Positions 1 through 10,265 of a stretch of 64,000 bases of DNA are shown here, piece after piece; position 1 is the stretch's first letter; every line of letters starts with the position of its first letter. The notes below the pieces were generated by a model. It was not told the origin of the DNA. It worked only from the letters and a program-made list of their open reading frames with translations, and did no database searches. This DNA is from Enterobacter cancerogenus (lineage in GTDB: Bacteria > Pseudomonadota > Gammaproteobacteria > Enterobacterales > Enterobacteriaceae): NCBI GenBank assembly GCA_000773965.1, contig JRUP01000002.1:124001-188000 (forward strand). Reading direction: 5' to 3'. The translations under genes and the position numbers were made by a program.

Positions 1-496
1 CGAAATTGCCGAGTTGCAGGGTGCGGAACGTCAGGGCATGCGCATTGTAAAACATCAACGACAGCACGCCACCGGGCTTCAGCGTGTGCCACAAGGCACG
101 CAGCACCGCTTCCGGTTCTGCCACCCACTCCAGCACAGCGTGAAACAATACCAGATCAACCGGCTGATCCAAATGTTCGCCCACCTGCTGCGCGCTAATT
201 TGTTTGAATTGCATGTTGTGGCTCACACCCTCGGTGTGCGCATGCGCTTCAGCCAGCTTTAACATCTCCGCGGAGAGATCGCACAACAGCACCTGATGGC
301 CACGTGCCGCTAATCCACAGGAGATTTGTCCTACGCCACCGCCGGCATCCAGCACTGACAGTGCGCCTTCAGGCAGTGTCGGTAACAGCGCATCCAGTTC
401 GTCCCACAGGATCGCCTGCCGTACCTGCCCTTTGCGGGTGCCATAAATGTTCTGCGAAAATTTGTCCGCCAGATCGTCAAAGTTACGATCCTGCAT
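1..496 (-). CDS. cmoM: tRNA 5-carboxymethoxyuridine methyltransferase CmoM (3' end outside window)
   Basis: SAM-dependent methyltransferase (formerly SmtA) that methylates cmo5U to mcmo5U at the tRNA wobble position. Only the N-terminal 165 codons are visible; the family is about 260 residues, so the 3' end lies left of base 1. The start at 496 gives MQDRNFDDLADKFSQNIYGT, which matches the E. coli start closely. The glycine-rich SAM motif I, LDAGGGVGQ, lies near residue 50, followed by an acidic-loop segment CDLSAEM. The gene is divergent from elyC, with 124 bp between them. In E. coli it heads a run into mukFEB; that part is not visible here. Identification is firm for the visible part. Confidence 0.9.
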   Translation of the reverse strand, partial: MQDRNFDDLADKFSQNIYGTRKGQVRQAILWDELDALLPTLPEGALSVLDAGGGVGQISCGLAARGHQVLLCDLSAEMLKLAEAHAHTEGVSHNMQFKQISAQQVGEHLDQPVDLVLFHAVLEWVAEPEAVLRALWHTLKPGGVLSLMFYNAHALTFRTLQLGNF

Positions 497-620
497 GATG
501 ATGGCTCCACTGTGCTGCATTCAACTTGTGCTATTTTGTCACAGGCTCAACAAGAATGAACCTTTCACGCCACAGTAACTGTCTGGCTGCTGTTTTTTCG
601 GACAAAAGGAGCAAATTTCG

Positions 621-1406
621 ATGTTTTTTGCCTTAAAGAAATGGATTGGCGCGATGTTATTACCTTTACCACTGCTGTTGTTGCTCATGGCGGTAGGACT
701 TTTACTTCTCTGGTTTAGCCGTTGGCAAAAAGGCGGCAAAATTCTGATCTCTATTAGCTGGTTGCTGCTTTTATTGCTCAGCTTGCAACCCGTTGCCGAT
801 CGTATGTTGCGCCCCATCGAACAGCATTATCCAACCTGGAACGGTAGCGAACCGGTGGATTATATCGTCGTGCTGGGCGGTGGCTACACCTTCAATCCGA
901 ATTGGGCACCAAGTTCTAATTTGCTCAACAACAGCCTGCCGCGCGTAACAGAAGGTGTGCGCCAATGGCGTCGGAATCCACAAGCCAAAATGATTTTCAC
1001 TGGCGCTGCTGCTGGATACAACCCCCGCAGCAACGCCAGCGTGGCGGCAGAGGTAGCCGAAAGTCTGGGAGTGCCACGTTCGGCGATTATCACGCTGGAC
1101 CAACCACATGATACGGGCGAAGAAGCGCTGGCCGTCAAACAAACTATCGGCAATCACCCTTTCCTGCTGGTCTCATCGGCGAACCACTTGCCACGTGCGA
1201 TGCATTTCTTCCTGAGCGCAGGTCTGAACCCCATCGCCGCACCGGCCAATCAGCTCGCGATTACCTCGCCAATCAGCGCCTGGGACCGCATGTTGCCATC
1301 GCCAATGTGGCTGGGTCACAGTGAACGTGCGATTTATGAAACCCTGGGCCAGATTTGGCAACGGCTGCGTGGCGATGATTTGCTGTCATCCGAGCCAGGG
1401 AAGTAA
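621..1406 (+). CDS. elyC: Envelope biogenesis factor ElyC (DUF218)
   Basis: Inner-membrane protein of 261 residues needed in E. coli for normal peptidoglycan synthesis at low temperature and linked to control of the shared undecaprenyl-phosphate lipid carrier. Two N-terminal membrane segments are visible at about residues 11-31 and 40-57. The DUF218 domain follows, opening with VDYIVVLGGGY at about residues 79-89, and the conserved SSANHLPRAM lies further on. Length and sequence agree with E. coli ElyC (259 residues). Its 3' end overlaps the convergent ycbJ by 21 bp. The exact molecular activity of DUF218 proteins is not settled. Confidence 0.92.
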   Translation: MFFALKKWIGAMLLPLPLLLLLMAVGLLLLWFSRWQKGGKILISISWLLLLLLSLQPVADRMLRPIEQHYPTWNGSEPVDYIVVLGGGYTFNPNWAPSSNLLNNSLPRVTEGVRQWRRNPQAKMIFTGAAAGYNPRSNASVAAEVAESLGVPRSAIITLDQPHDTGEEALAVKQTIGNHPFLLVSSANHLPRAMHFFLSAGLNPIAAPANQLAITSPISAWDRMLPSPMWLGHSERAIYETLGQIWQRLRGDDLLSSEPGK

Positions 1407-2279
1407 CTGCTCGCGGGCATGATCAAAGCGCGGACGGTCAAACTGTCCGCTGCTTACCAACGTATCGACACAATCCCATAGCTGATACAGCCAGCGCCGC
1501 CAGATAAAGCCTTCAGAAACCGGCGCGCGTTGCAGGTAATGCTGCAGCAGTGAGGCTTCAGCCCCGCTATCTGCCAGCCGGATTAATTCATACTCACGCG
1601 GAGCCCAGAGAATATTGCCTGGCTGCATCATCGCTACCAGTTGGTCACTGCGTGCATCTTTCAGCATGCTGGATAAACGCAGGTTGCCGTGCATCAGCAC
1701 GCAGGGATCGTCGAAGTCTTTGAAGAGATTAGTTAACTGCTGTCGGCTGCGGTATAGGATCTGACGATCTTCCAATGTGAAAAATGGCGGTGACAGATAG
1801 CCCAGCGTGGCCCACAGCACCTCGATGCGCTGGCGATACCAGGCTGGCCAGTTATTTTCCTGGACACTATCAACCCTCCCCACTAATCCGTGGCTGTCGA
1901 TACGGTGCCAGCCGAGTACACCCTCGACAATTTGCTCACACAGTTGCTCCCAGCGCACGGCGGTGCGCGCTGGCGCTTCGGCGGAGACGCCATTGAATCG
2001 CGCCATCAGTAGCATTTCATGTACCGGCGGCTGCTGACTCAGCACCAGGCCAAAAACCGCAGGTACTGTGACCAGTCCATCATGGCCCAACATGGTGAGT
2101 TTTTTGGCTTCCAGCGCCGCACGGCCTTGATGACGAAAATACTTCGCCACCAGCGGCATCGGTTTACCGTCGTTGTCATAGAGTGCGTACAGCCGCGACT
2201 GCGCCTGTTCACTAATGGTTTCGAGGCGGCTGATACCTTCACCCAGTATCAACGCCAGTTCTGAACGGAGCTGTTCCAT
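1386..2279 (-). CDS. ycbJ: YcbJ, predicted phosphotransferase-like protein
   Basis: A 297-residue protein that matches E. coli YcbJ in length and along its whole sequence, including the start MEQLRSELALILGE and the end LLPWLG. The family resembles aminoglycoside phosphotransferase/protein-kinase-like folds. The segment CVLMHGNLRLSSML near residue 195 is where kinases carry the catalytic HGD loop. Here it reads HGN, so classical catalysis may be weakened or lost. No substrate is known to me. The gene lies upstream of the kdsB cluster's end, on the same strand, with a 110-bp gap between them. Function remains unknown. Confidence 0.85.
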   Translation of the reverse strand: MEQLRSELALILGEGISRLETISEQAQSRLYALYDNDGKPMPLVAKYFRHQGRAALEAKKLTMLGHDGLVTVPAVFGLVLSQQPPVHEMLLMARFNGVSAEAPARTAVRWEQLCEQIVEGVLGWHRIDSHGLVGRVDSVQENNWPAWYRQRIEVLWATLGYLSPPFFTLEDRQILYRSRQQLTNLFKDFDDPCVLMHGNLRLSSMLKDARSDQLVAMMQPGNILWAPREYELIRLADSGAEASLLQHYLQRAPVSEGFIWRRWLYQLWDCVDTLVSSGQFDRPRFDHAREQLLPWLG

Positions 2280-2389
2280 GCGTTATCCTCCGCAGTCAAT
2301 TGACTTCACTATCCTGGAGGTCATGGTGGCGCGAAACTTAGCGCCAGATCAAACTTTATGGCCAGCGCGAGCGGCCGGCCGGTCAGGCG

Positions 2390-3139
2390 TTAACCCTGCA
2401 TGGCCGCACGAACACGGACCAGATCCTCTGGTGTGTCCACGCCAACACTTGGCACGGTTTGCGCTACGGCAACGTGAATCTTCTCGCCGTACCACAGCAC
2501 GCGCAACTGCTCCAGCAATTCAATGTGCTCTAACGGGCAAGGTTCCCACGCAATGTAACGACGGATAAAGCCAGCGCGATAGGCGTAGATGCCAATGTGA
2601 CGCAGCAAAGTGTCACCAATCTGTTCGCGCGATTTCGCATAGCGCTCGCGATCCCACGGAATGGTGGCGCGTGAGAAATAAAGCGCATAGCCTTTCGCGT
2701 CCATCACCACTTTAACCGCATTGGGGTTAAACGCTTCTTCAGCGTCGGTAATCGGCACGGCTAATGTCGCCATCCCTGCATCAGCCTGCGCCAGATTATC
2801 GGCGACCTGACGCACGATTTCTGCCGGAATCATCGGCTCGTCGCCCTGCACGTTGACGATAATGGTGTCATCGGCAAACTGATATTTCTCAATCACTTCT
2901 GCCAGGCGCTCGGTGCCCGACTGGTGATCCGCGCGCGTCATGCACACTTCGCCACCGGCAGCGGTTACCGCTGCAGCAACCTCGGGGTGATCGGTCGCCA
3001 CAATTACGCGATCGGCGCCCGACTCGCGTGCGCGCTCCATCACGTGTATCACCATCGGTTTACCGTGAATATCCACCAGCGGTTTGCCGGGCAGGCGCGT
3101 TGATGCATAACGCGCCGGAATGATGGCGACGAAACTCAT
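2390..3139 (-). CDS. kdsB: 3-deoxy-manno-octulosonate cytidylyltransferase (CMP-Kdo synthetase)
   Basis: Cytosolic enzyme that activates Kdo with CTP to give CMP-Kdo, the donor used by WaaA to build the LPS inner core. It has 249 residues, close to the 248 of E. coli. The nucleotidyltransferase signature [13 protein letters not shown] lies at residues 9-21, and NVQGDEP, with the metal-binding aspartate, near residue 97. The start ATG overlaps the ycaR stop by 4 bp (ATGA), so the two genes are probably translationally coupled. It is the last gene of the leftward lpxK-ycaQ-ycaR-kdsB run and is essential in LPS-producing enterobacteria. Confidence 0.96.
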   Translation of the reverse strand: MSFVAIIPARYASTRLPGKPLVDIHGKPMVIHVMERARESGADRVIVATDHPEVAAAVTAAGGEVCMTRADHQSGTERLAEVIEKYQFADDTIIVNVQGDEPMIPAEIVRQVADNLAQADAGMATLAVPITDAEEAFNPNAVKVVMDAKGYALYFSRATIPWDRERYAKSREQIGDTLLRHIGIYAYRAGFIRRYIAWEPCPLEHIELLEQLRVLWYGEKIHVAVAQTVPSVGVDTPEDLVRVRAAMQG

Positions 3140-3318
3140 GGATGGATCTCTTCAACAGACAGCGTACGCGCTTCCACTTCGAGCAATACCGGAATGCCGT
3201 CGCGCACCGGGTAAGCCAGGCCGTCTGGTTTACAAATCAGCTCCTGCTGCTCTTTGTTGAAATACAGTTTTCCGTTGCAAACCGGACAGGCAACAATCTC
3301 AAGTAAACGGTGATCCAT
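3136..3318 (-). CDS. ycaR: YcaR, small Trm112/UPF0434-family protein
   Basis: A 60-residue protein of the Trm112-like UPF0434 family. An N-terminal CPVC pair (residues 11-14) and a single later Cys in the [13 protein letters not shown] segment are visible, so only a partial zinc-knuckle set remains. The gene is coupled to kdsB by a 4-bp overlap, and this pairing is widely conserved. No biochemical role is established for the enterobacterial form. A good Shine-Dalgarno (AAGGAG) precedes the ATG at 3318. Confidence 0.9.
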   Translation of the reverse strand: MDHRLLEIVACPVCNGKLYFNKEQQELICKPDGLAYPVRDGIPVLLEVEARTLSVEEIHP

Positions 3319-3412
3319 AATTTTCTCCTTTCAGCACCGATTTGTCAGGCGCTTAGCATACCATAGCGCACCCAAAGGGTAGCGCGCTGGACTCGGCATT
3401 ATTGTGATGAAG

Positions 3413-4630
3413 TTAGTCGTTGATGACCCAGCGAGGCGTCCAGGCAGCAAGCAGTTCGGCAGGCGCATTTTCAACGATGACCTCGCTGGCACCCTGCCAC
3501 TGCGCAAAGCGGTTGATCGCTTTTTGCACATCGGTCAGGAAGGCTTGCGAGACGCGCACGCCCGGCTCAAGCCAGAATGCACGAATGATCAGTTGCTGCG
3601 CCTGACGATCCATCTTTGCATCAATACGCGCTTTGAGTGCACCTCGGTGTAACACCGGCAGAACAAAGTAACCATAGACGCGCTTCTCCGCCGGGGTATA
3701 GCACTCAATGCGGTAATCAAAGTTGAACAACTCGAGTGCACGCCGACGATCCCATACCACCGGGTCGAACGGTGACAACAGAGCCGTGTGGGTGGCAGTA
3801 GGCATTTTTTCCAACAGCGGTAATAAGCTGGTATGCAGCCACATCTCCCCGAGCTGTTCCACTTCAACGCGCACGATATCGCTCTGGGTTTCGGCATCCT
3901 TAATCCAGGCCTGTAATGGCGCACGCTTCAGTCGGTAGTAATCGGCCAGCCAACTGGCGCGAAAAATCCCCAGACTGCGGGCACTGTGCCCCAGCATCGC
4001 TTGTACCGCTTCCGCTTCATTGAGTGCATGTTGTTCATCATCCCAATCAGGCATCACTCGCGTGCGCAGATCGTACACCCGCTGGAAGTTACGGCGTTCG
4101 ACCACCATCAACTCACCCGCGCTGAACAGGTTTTCCAGATGCCGCTTGTGGGGTTTCCAGGCCCACCAGCCGGGTTTGGTGTGCTTATCACTGGCAAAAT
4201 CAGCCGCGCGTACCGGGCCATTTTCGGCGATGTGATTGAGTAAGGCAGCGATTTCCTGCTGATGTTCATTTACCCACTGCTCGTTATATTTCCACCCCAG
4301 CCGCTGCGGTTCCAGCATGCGATGACGCAACAGCGGGTAATCTTCAAAGGGAATAAAACAGGCCTCGTGCGCCCAGTACTCAAACAGCGCGCCGGAGGCC
4401 AATGTCTCTTCCAGCCACTGTGTAGGATAGGCGCCAAGGCGGCTGAACAGCACCAGATAAGGGCTACGGGCGACGACATTGATGGTGTCGATTTGCAGTA
4501 ATGACATCTGCCGCACGCAGGCATGGATATCGGCAAAGCGTGCCCGGCGGCTCGGTGGGCGTAACAGCCCCTGAGCAGCCAGATGTAAGTGACGAGCGGT
4601 TTGTAGCGAAAGGGACGATGTTGTGGTCAT
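3413..4630 (-). CDS. ycaQ: YcaQ, interstrand-crosslink-unhooking DNA glycosylase (HTH_42 family)
   Basis: Protein of 405 residues in the winged-helix HTH_42/DUF1006 family. The E. coli member excises N7-alkylguanines and unhooks nitrogen-mustard interstrand crosslinks. The catalytic Q-hydrophobic-D motif is visible as Q46-I47-D48 inside MSLLQIDTINVVARSPYLV. The conserved stretches WAHEACF and LSPFDPVVWDR are also present. Length agrees with E. coli (about 410). The gene sits between lpxK (23-bp gap) and ycaR, as in E. coli, although it has no obvious lipid A role. The divergent C-terminus is normal for this family. Confidence 0.9.
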   Translation of the reverse strand: MTTTSSLSLQTARHLHLAAQGLLRPPSRRARFADIHACVRQMSLLQIDTINVVARSPYLVLFSRLGAYPTQWLEETLASGALFEYWAHEACFIPFEDYPLLRHRMLEPQRLGWKYNEQWVNEHQQEIAALLNHIAENGPVRAADFASDKHTKPGWWAWKPHKRHLENLFSAGELMVVERRNFQRVYDLRTRVMPDWDDEQHALNEAEAVQAMLGHSARSLGIFRASWLADYYRLKRAPLQAWIKDAETQSDIVRVEVEQLGEMWLHTSLLPLLEKMPTATHTALLSPFDPVVWDRRRALELFNFDYRIECYTPAEKRVYGYFVLPVLHRGALKARIDAKMDRQAQQLIIRAFWLEPGVRVSQAFLTDVQKAINRFAQWQGASEVIVENAPAELLAAWTPRWVIND

Positions 4631-4653
4631 GACTCGCTTCCCTTTGAGCAGGT

Positions 4654-5655
4654 TTAGCGCGAACGGGTGTCGCGCGCAGTCGTGCAGAGTTGGGTCACAT
4701 CGGCGAGTAAAGCATCCAGGGACGCCCCCGACAGATCGGCATCAACCGGTAGATACCACCAGTTGTCACGTGCAAAACTACGGCATTTCACTGCGTCTTT
4801 TTCGGTCATCAGCAGGCATTGATGAGTCTGCGTCAAACGCTGTAACTCTTCTTCGCTATAAGCATGGTGATCGGCAAACGCGATTTCTGCCACCGGCTGG
4901 ATACCGTGCTGTTGCAACGTTTTGAAGAACCGCGGCGGATGTCCAATACCGGCCATCGCCACCGTTTCTGGCAATTGATCGAGGTTGGCTGTCTCACCGT
5001 TCACCAGATTGATCGCCTTACCGGGCCGCAACGTCATGGCGATCTCACCAGCTTGCGCCTCTCCACCATTGACGATGATGGCATTGACGCTTTGCAGCCG
5101 GGATGCGCGCTCACGCATCGGACCTGCGGGCAGCCACCAGCCATTACCGAAGCGACGGACACCATCCACTACCACAATTTCACGATCGCGCTGCAACGCG
5201 TAGTGTTGCAGCCCGTCGTCGGTAATAATCACATCCAGTTCCTGTGTGGCCAGCAGTCCTTCTACCGCCATACGGCGTTGAGGCGCGACGGCTACCGGCA
5301 CCTGAGTACGCTGCGCGATTAATACCGGCTCGTCGCCGGCTTGTGAAGTCGGGGTTTCGGCCGTCACCAGCAGTGGATAACGCTCAGCCTTTCCACCATA
5401 GCCGCGTGAGACAACGCCAACGCGCAGACCACGCTGTTGCAGCGCCTGAACCAGCCAGATTACCACCGGGGTTTTACCGTTGCCGCCAGCCGTCAGATTA
5501 CCTACCACAATCACCGGACAAGGCGCACGCCAGCTTTTACGCCAACCACGCTGATAGCTGAGGCGTATCAAACTGCTGATTGCGCCATACAGCAAACTCA
5601 GTGGCCACAATAGCAGCCACAGTGGCGAGCGCCCGCTCCAGATGCGTTCAATCAT
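4654..5655 (-). CDS. lpxK: Tetraacyldisaccharide 4'-kinase LpxK
   Basis: Membrane-associated kinase that phosphorylates the 4' position of the lipid A disaccharide to give lipid IVA. It has 333 residues (E. coli 328). An N-terminal membrane helix spans about residues 11-30, and the P-loop [11 protein letters not shown] lies at residues 52-62. TDDGLQHY near residue 145 is the LpxK signature. The start overlaps the msbA stop by 4 bp, so the lipid A kinase is coupled to the transporter that flips the finished product. This msbA-lpxK arrangement is conserved and both genes are essential in E. coli. Confidence 0.96.
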   Translation of the reverse strand: MIERIWSGRSPLWLLLWPLSLLYGAISSLIRLSYQRGWRKSWRAPCPVIVVGNLTAGGNGKTPVVIWLVQALQQRGLRVGVVSRGYGGKAERYPLLVTAETPTSQAGDEPVLIAQRTQVPVAVAPQRRMAVEGLLATQELDVIITDDGLQHYALQRDREIVVVDGVRRFGNGWWLPAGPMRERASRLQSVNAIIVNGGEAQAGEIAMTLRPGKAINLVNGETANLDQLPETVAMAGIGHPPRFFKTLQQHGIQPVAEIAFADHHAYSEEELQRLTQTHQCLLMTEKDAVKCRSFARDNWWYLPVDADLSGASLDALLADVTQLCTTARDTRSR

Positions 5656-7400
5656 TGACCAAACTGCAGTTTGTGAAGCTGTGCATAGGCACCCTTTTCG
5701 GCCAGCAACACGCTGTGCGTACCGCGTTCAACGATACGACCATCCTCAACGACCACGATTTCATCGGCTTTTTCGATGGTCGACAGGCGATGCGCAATCA
5801 CTAGCGAAGTACGGTTTTTCTGCAGCTCATCCAGTGCGGCCTGAATCGCGCGCTCGGATTCGGTATCCAGTGCTGAGGTCGCTTCATCAAGGATCAGAAT
5901 CGGGCAATCACGCAGCAATGCGCGCGCGATGGCGATACGTTGACGCTGGCCACCTGACAGCAACACGCCGTTTTCACCAATCACGGTATCCAGACCGTTA
6001 TCCATCTTCTTAATGAAGTCCATGGCATGCGCCATGGTGGCCGCTTGTTCAATCTGCTCGCGGGTGTATTCACCATTACGTGCATAAGCGATGTTATTGG
6101 CAATGGTGTCATTGAACAGATGGACATTCTGGGAAACCAGCGCCACCTGATTACGCAGCGAACGCAGGGTGTATTCACGCAGATCGTGGCCATCCAGCAG
6201 AATTTCACCGGAGTCGATATCGTAGAAACGAGTCAACAGGCTCGCCATGGTCGATTTACCCGATCCTGAGCGTCCTACCAATGCCACGGTTTTGCCCTCG
6301 GGCAGTGACAGATTGATATCACGCAGCGCAGGGACTTCACGGCCAGGGTAGGTAAAGGTCACATTGCGGAATTCCACATCACCTTTGGCACGTGTGATTT
6401 CACGTTTACCGTTATCGATTTCCTGCTCGCTATCCAGAATCGAGAACAGTGTCTGACAAGCCGCCATGCCGCGCTGGAACTGGGCATTAACGTTGGTCAG
6501 CGACTTCAGTGGGCGCATCAGTGCGATCATTGATGAGAACACCACGGTGATGGTACCGGCGGTGAGGGTTTCCATCACGCTGGGGAAACTGGCGGCGTAG
6601 AGCACAAATGCCAGTGCCAGAGAAGCAATCAGTTGAATGACCGGATCGGAAATGGAGGATGCCGAAACCAATTTCATGCCCTGCTGGCGCATTTTGTTGC
6701 TCACCAGGGAGAAACGCTGTGCTTCAACATCCTGACCACCAAAGATCAGCACCTCTTTGTGCCCTTTCAGCATCTGTTCAGCACTGGTGGTGACTTGTCC
6801 CATGGTGTTCTGCATGTTTTTACTGATGCTGCGGAAGCGTTTGGACACTGTGCGAATCGCAAACGAAACAATTGGCGCAAGGACAATCAAAATTAATGAC
6901 AGCTGCCAGCTGTAGTAGAACATCATGATAAACAGGCCGATGATCGAGGCGCCTTCACGTACGACCGTCACCAGTGCACTGGAAGAGGACGAAGCAACCT
7001 GCTCGGAATCATAAGTGATGCGTGACAGCAATGTGCCGGTTGATTGCTGGTCAAAGAACGCAACCGGCATGCCCATCATGTGGCCAAACAAGCGGCGACG
7101 CATATTCATGACCACGTTGCCCGATACCCATGAGATGCAGTAACTGGAGATGTAGCTGGTCACGCCACGCACCAGCATCAGGCCAATCACCACCAGTGGC
7201 ATCCAAAGCATGACGGAGCGGTCGGCCTTGCCGAAGCCATCATCCAGTAAAGGTTTCAACAGCGACAGCATTAAGGTATCGCCGGCCGCATTGAGAATCA
7301 GCGCCACCGCAGACACAAACAGTCCTGCTTTGTGCGGCGCAATCATCGGCCAGAGTCGGCGGAACGTCTGCCACGTTGAGAGATCTTTGTCTTGATGCAT
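5652..7400 (-). CDS. msbA: Lipid A/LPS-core ABC flippase MsbA
   Basis: Homodimeric ABC exporter that flips core-lipid A across the inner membrane before hand-off to the Lpt system. It has 582 residues, the same length as in E. coli. The N-terminal half carries the six-helix exporter domain. The ATPase half shows Walker [10 protein letters not shown] near residue 376, the signature [15 protein letters not shown] and Walker [12 protein letters not shown]. It lies 34 bp downstream of comEC on the same strand and overlaps lpxK by 4 bp, so comEC-msbA-lpxK may share transcripts. Confidence 0.97.
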   Translation of the reverse strand: MHQDKDLSTWQTFRRLWPMIAPHKAGLFVSAVALILNAAGDTLMLSLLKPLLDDGFGKADRSVMLWMPLVVIGLMLVRGVTSYISSYCISWVSGNVVMNMRRRLFGHMMGMPVAFFDQQSTGTLLSRITYDSEQVASSSSSALVTVVREGASIIGLFIMMFYYSWQLSLILIVLAPIVSFAIRTVSKRFRSISKNMQNTMGQVTTSAEQMLKGHKEVLIFGGQDVEAQRFSLVSNKMRQQGMKLVSASSISDPVIQLIASLALAFVLYAASFPSVMETLTAGTITVVFSSMIALMRPLKSLTNVNAQFQRGMAACQTLFSILDSEQEIDNGKREITRAKGDVEFRNVTFTYPGREVPALRDINLSLPEGKTVALVGRSGSGKSTMASLLTRFYDIDSGEILLDGHDLREYTLRSLRNQVALVSQNVHLFNDTIANNIAYARNGEYTREQIEQAATMAHAMDFIKKMDNGLDTVIGENGVLLSGGQRQRIAIARALLRDCPILILDEATSALDTESERAIQAALDELQKNRTSLVIAHRLSTIEKADEIVVVEDGRIVERGTHSVLLAEKGAYAQLHKLQFGQ

Positions 7401-7434
7401 TATTTATTCACGCTGTTTGAAATAGCCGCTCATT

Positions 7435-9693
7435 CTACCTGGATTCACGTTTGACGCCAAACCACTGATGATACCAGCGAGGTTTTATTTGCTCCCTCAA
7501 TCCCTTAATCAGCCATTCACCCTGCCGAATACCAATGTGGACCTGCCCGGATTGTGCCGTGTCATACCAGATATAGCCCTGTTGGCGATAGCGTTCCACC
7601 ACGGCGGCGGCTGGCATGCGCCAGGCGTTATAGCGCGCCACCGATGCCACCGCGCCCTTTCCTGCAACACTACGTAACAGTAATGGCCCCGAAGAGGTTC
7701 GGCTACCATGATGAGGGACCTGCATTAACGTGCTGGTGAGCTGGGTTTTCTCTAATGCCACCAGTTTTCTTTCTGCTTCTAACTCAATATCCCCGGTGAG
7801 CAGCAGGCTGACCGCTCCATCGTCTACGCGTACGACACAAGAGTCATTATTTTGCCCTTGCGTATTCCCTGCGGGCGGCCAGAGTGCCGTAAAGGTCAGT
7901 TTGCCCCATTGCCACTGCTCTCCTCGCTGACAGGGTAAATGTCCCGCTTCACCCAATGCACTGCGGATCATCATATTGGGATTGGCCTGATGCAGTGAAT
8001 TCAGCCCACCCCGATGATCCAGATGCTTATGACTTACCACCACCGTGTTTAGCTGTCGTCCCTTATACAGTAACCATGGCAGTATCACGCGCGCGCCCGC
8101 ATCATCTTCATTCCAGCGTGGACCCGCATCGTACAACACCACTTCATTACCTTGTGAAATAGCGATCGCCAGACCATGGCCCACATCTAGCACATCAATC
8201 TGCCAGTCATCTTGTTCAGACTGATGACGCCATAACAGAAATGCCAGTGCGCAGCCGCAGCAAAGCATCAGCGTGTTATTCAGCAAACCACTGCGCCACA
8301 TAAATAAACCGCCCCATAGCAGGGCCACTGCGGGCAAAGCATCATTTAACGGCCACCATCCTGCTGGCAAGTATGCCAGGCCCTGCATCACCTGATTGAC
8401 AGAAAAATCCGCCAACCGCCACAGTACCGAAGCGATGGGTTGTATGGGCAGTAAAAGCGCCAGCAGTATCAATGGAACGGTGAAAAGCGATACCACCGGC
8501 ACCGCGATGAGGTTAGCGACCAGTGCACTCAGGCTGATTCCCTGAAATAAAAATATCTGCAGAGGAGCCATCAGTATCATCATGCCGAGTTGTAAGTGCA
8601 GCAATCTCAGCGGCAGCCAGCGCCTGGCCTGACGGTATCGATCCGGCAAGGCAAACCACTGGAACCAGATGATTAACATGGCGACGGCAAGAGCAGAGAG
8701 CCAAAAGCTTTCAGATAAGACGGTGAGGGGATCAAGCCAAAGCAGTACACCCATGCAAAGTGTCCAAATCTGCCAGCCTGTTAACTGCCAGCCGGCGATT
8801 CTTATCGTCGTCCACAGCAGTAGCGCGACCAGCGCGCGCTGTGCTGGGGCATGGCTGCCCGACAGCCAGCAGTAAATTGTCGCGGTAATGATGCTCCCCA
8901 TCAGCGGCAGCAGATAACCGATGGTGTGCGCAGGCTGCAGCAGCTGCAAGCCACGTACTATCATCCAGCCAACGCTGGCCGCTAGCGCAATATGCATACC
9001 GGAAATCGCCATTAAGTGTGCGGTTCCGGTCTCACGTAATAATTGTCGCTGAGTTTTGGTCATGCTCTCACGTTCACCAAAAGCCAGCGCCTGCAAAATG
9101 GCAGGTTGTTGCAGGTGTTCAAAAAGAGGTTGATGATGGCGCATAACCTGCGTTCGCAAATTACAATCTACCGATTCCGCCAGCTGGTTAATGATTCTCC
9201 CCTGCAAAGGCGTATGGTTTGCCAGCGCAAAACGTTGCGCATCAAACCCGCCTTCATTCAAGCGACCATGCACTGCACGCAAGCGTAAGGTCATTTTCCA
9301 GCGCTGCCCTGCACAATATCCCGATACACCTGGCTCCGCATTGATACTGACAAACAACGGCGGGAACTGATATCGCTCACCCACACGGATAATTTGGGCT
9401 TTAAATTGCTGTTGATTTTCCTTCACATCAACAATACGCAGCGTCACTTCGGCTGGCGCGATTGAAAGCTGGTCAATCACATTCAGCATCTGTCTCGCTT
9501 CCAGTAGCGCCCACGCCAGAAGCAGGATACCCATGCCAATAAGACGCAGCCCAGCCCAAGGCAGGGATGCCACTATAAGTGCTAGTAGCACCATCACAGC
9601 GATCATTTCCATGGTCGGTATTTGAGGTAACAAACCCAATGGTAGCGCCGCCAGGATCATGATTCTGGCTACTGCAATCCCTGTTATACGCAT
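7435..9693 (-). CDS. comEC: ComEC/Rec2-family DNA uptake channel (YcaI)
   Basis: Inner-membrane protein homologous to the ComEC channel, which carries single-stranded DNA into the cytosol in competent bacteria. In enterobacteria (YcaI) the physiological role is unclear. The central competence domain has many helices and contains HLMAISGMHIALAAS. The C-terminal metallo-beta-lactamase-like domain has the HKHLDH metal motif and VPHHGSRTSSGPLLL. I set the start at 9693 (752 residues, E. coli 754). GGGAG lies a short distance upstream there, and MRITGIAV aligns with the family, whereas the longer frame adds 29 unconserved residues. ihfB lies upstream on the same strand behind a terminator. Confidence 0.9.
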   Translation of the reverse strand: MRITGIAVARIMILAALPLGLLPQIPTMEMIAVMVLLALIVASLPWAGLRLIGMGILLLAWALLEARQMLNVIDQLSIAPAEVTLRIVDVKENQQQFKAQIIRVGERYQFPPLFVSINAEPGVSGYCAGQRWKMTLRLRAVHGRLNEGGFDAQRFALANHTPLQGRIINQLAESVDCNLRTQVMRHHQPLFEHLQQPAILQALAFGERESMTKTQRQLLRETGTAHLMAISGMHIALAASVGWMIVRGLQLLQPAHTIGYLLPLMGSIITATIYCWLSGSHAPAQRALVALLLWTTIRIAGWQLTGWQIWTLCMGVLLWLDPLTVLSESFWLSALAVAMLIIWFQWFALPDRYRQARRWLPLRLLHLQLGMMILMAPLQIFLFQGISLSALVANLIAVPVVSLFTVPLILLALLLPIQPIASVLWRLADFSVNQVMQGLAYLPAGWWPLNDALPAVALLWGGLFMWRSGLLNNTLMLCCGCALAFLLWRHQSEQDDWQIDVLDVGHGLAIAISQGNEVVLYDAGPRWNEDDAGARVILPWLLYKGRQLNTVVVSHKHLDHRGGLNSLHQANPNMMIRSALGEAGHLPCQRGEQWQWGKLTFTALWPPAGNTQGQNNDSCVVRVDDGAVSLLLTGDIELEAERKLVALEKTQLTSTLMQVPHHGSRTSSGPLLLRSVAGKGAVASVARYNAWRMPAAAVVERYRQQGYIWYDTAQSGQVHIGIRQGEWLIKGLREQIKPRWYHQWFGVKRESR

Positions 9694-9847
9694 CACTTTT
9701 CTCCCGCAATGGGCACCAGTTTGCGTGCAATTGGCAGGAATAGCTTTCAAGAATGGTGAGAGCTGGATTGCGGATGCCAAAAAATCGAAGTGGCTTTCAT
9801 TGTTGATGTGGGTTTAGGAATCAGATTCACAACAATGAATTTAGAGC

Positions 9848-9874
9848 AAAAAAAAACGACACCCAGAGGTGTCG
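9848..9874 (-). terminator. Rho-independent terminator of ihfB
   Basis: A 7-bp stem, CGACACC pairing with GGTGTCG (9857-9863 with 9868-9874), is followed on the minus strand by a run of nine T residues. It begins 20 bp past the ihfB stop codon, a textbook intrinsic terminator. It separates ihfB from comEC. Confidence 0.92.
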
Positions 9875-9894
9875 CTTTATCGTTCGGTAACGGC

Positions 9895-10179
9895 TTAGCC
9901 GTAGATATTTGCACGGTCACGCAATTCTTTGCCCGGCTTGAAGTGGGGAACGTATTTACCTTCCAGATCCACTTTGTCACCCGTTTTCGGGTTACGACCA
10001 GTGCGCGGTGCGCGGTAGTGCAAAGAAAAGCTGCCGAATCCCCGGATTTCAATGCGCTCGCCCTGTGCCAACGTGGTGGCCATGTGCTCGAGCATCTCTT
10101 TAACTGCATCCTCAACGACTTTCGCCGGAATATGAGTATGCTGTCCAGCAAGTCTTTCAATAAGTTCTGACTTGGTCAT
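9895..10179 (-). CDS. ihfB: Integration host factor subunit beta
   Basis: The 94-residue beta subunit of the IHF heterodimer, a nucleoid protein that bends DNA by about 160 degrees at specific sites. The partner IhfA is encoded elsewhere. The conserved GRNPKTG, with the intercalating proline, lies in the beta arm near residue 64, and the [10 protein letters not shown] tail is present. Same length as E. coli IhfB. It lies downstream of rpsA on the same strand, as in E. coli, behind a hairpin at 10224-10253, and is closed by its own terminator. Confidence 0.97.
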   Translation of the reverse strand: MTKSELIERLAGQHTHIPAKVVEDAVKEMLEHMATTLAQGERIEIRGFGSFSLHYRAPRTGRNPKTGDKVDLEGKYVPHFKPGKELRDRANIYG

Positions 10180-10223
10180 GTAACCTCCGGTTAATCCTTA
10201 ATGGGAAAGGTATGACAGCTTTT

Positions 10224-10253
10224 ACCGAAACCGGACGATTTTCATCGTCCGGT
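10224..10253 (-). terminator. Stem-loop terminator between rpsA and ihfB
   Basis: A perfect 10-bp inverted repeat, ACCGGACGAT with ATCGTCCGGT, with a 4-nt loop lies 12 bp past the rpsA stop. The tract after the stem on the minus strand is only TTTCGGT, so termination may be partial and let some transcripts reach ihfB. Confidence 0.65.
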
Positions 10254-10265
10254 GCCTCGGGTCGA

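Noticed and set aside
2331..2350. TGGCGC/GCGCCA hairpin between ycbJ and kdsB as a terminator
   Set aside because: A 6-bp stem with no T tract in either direction; too weak to call.
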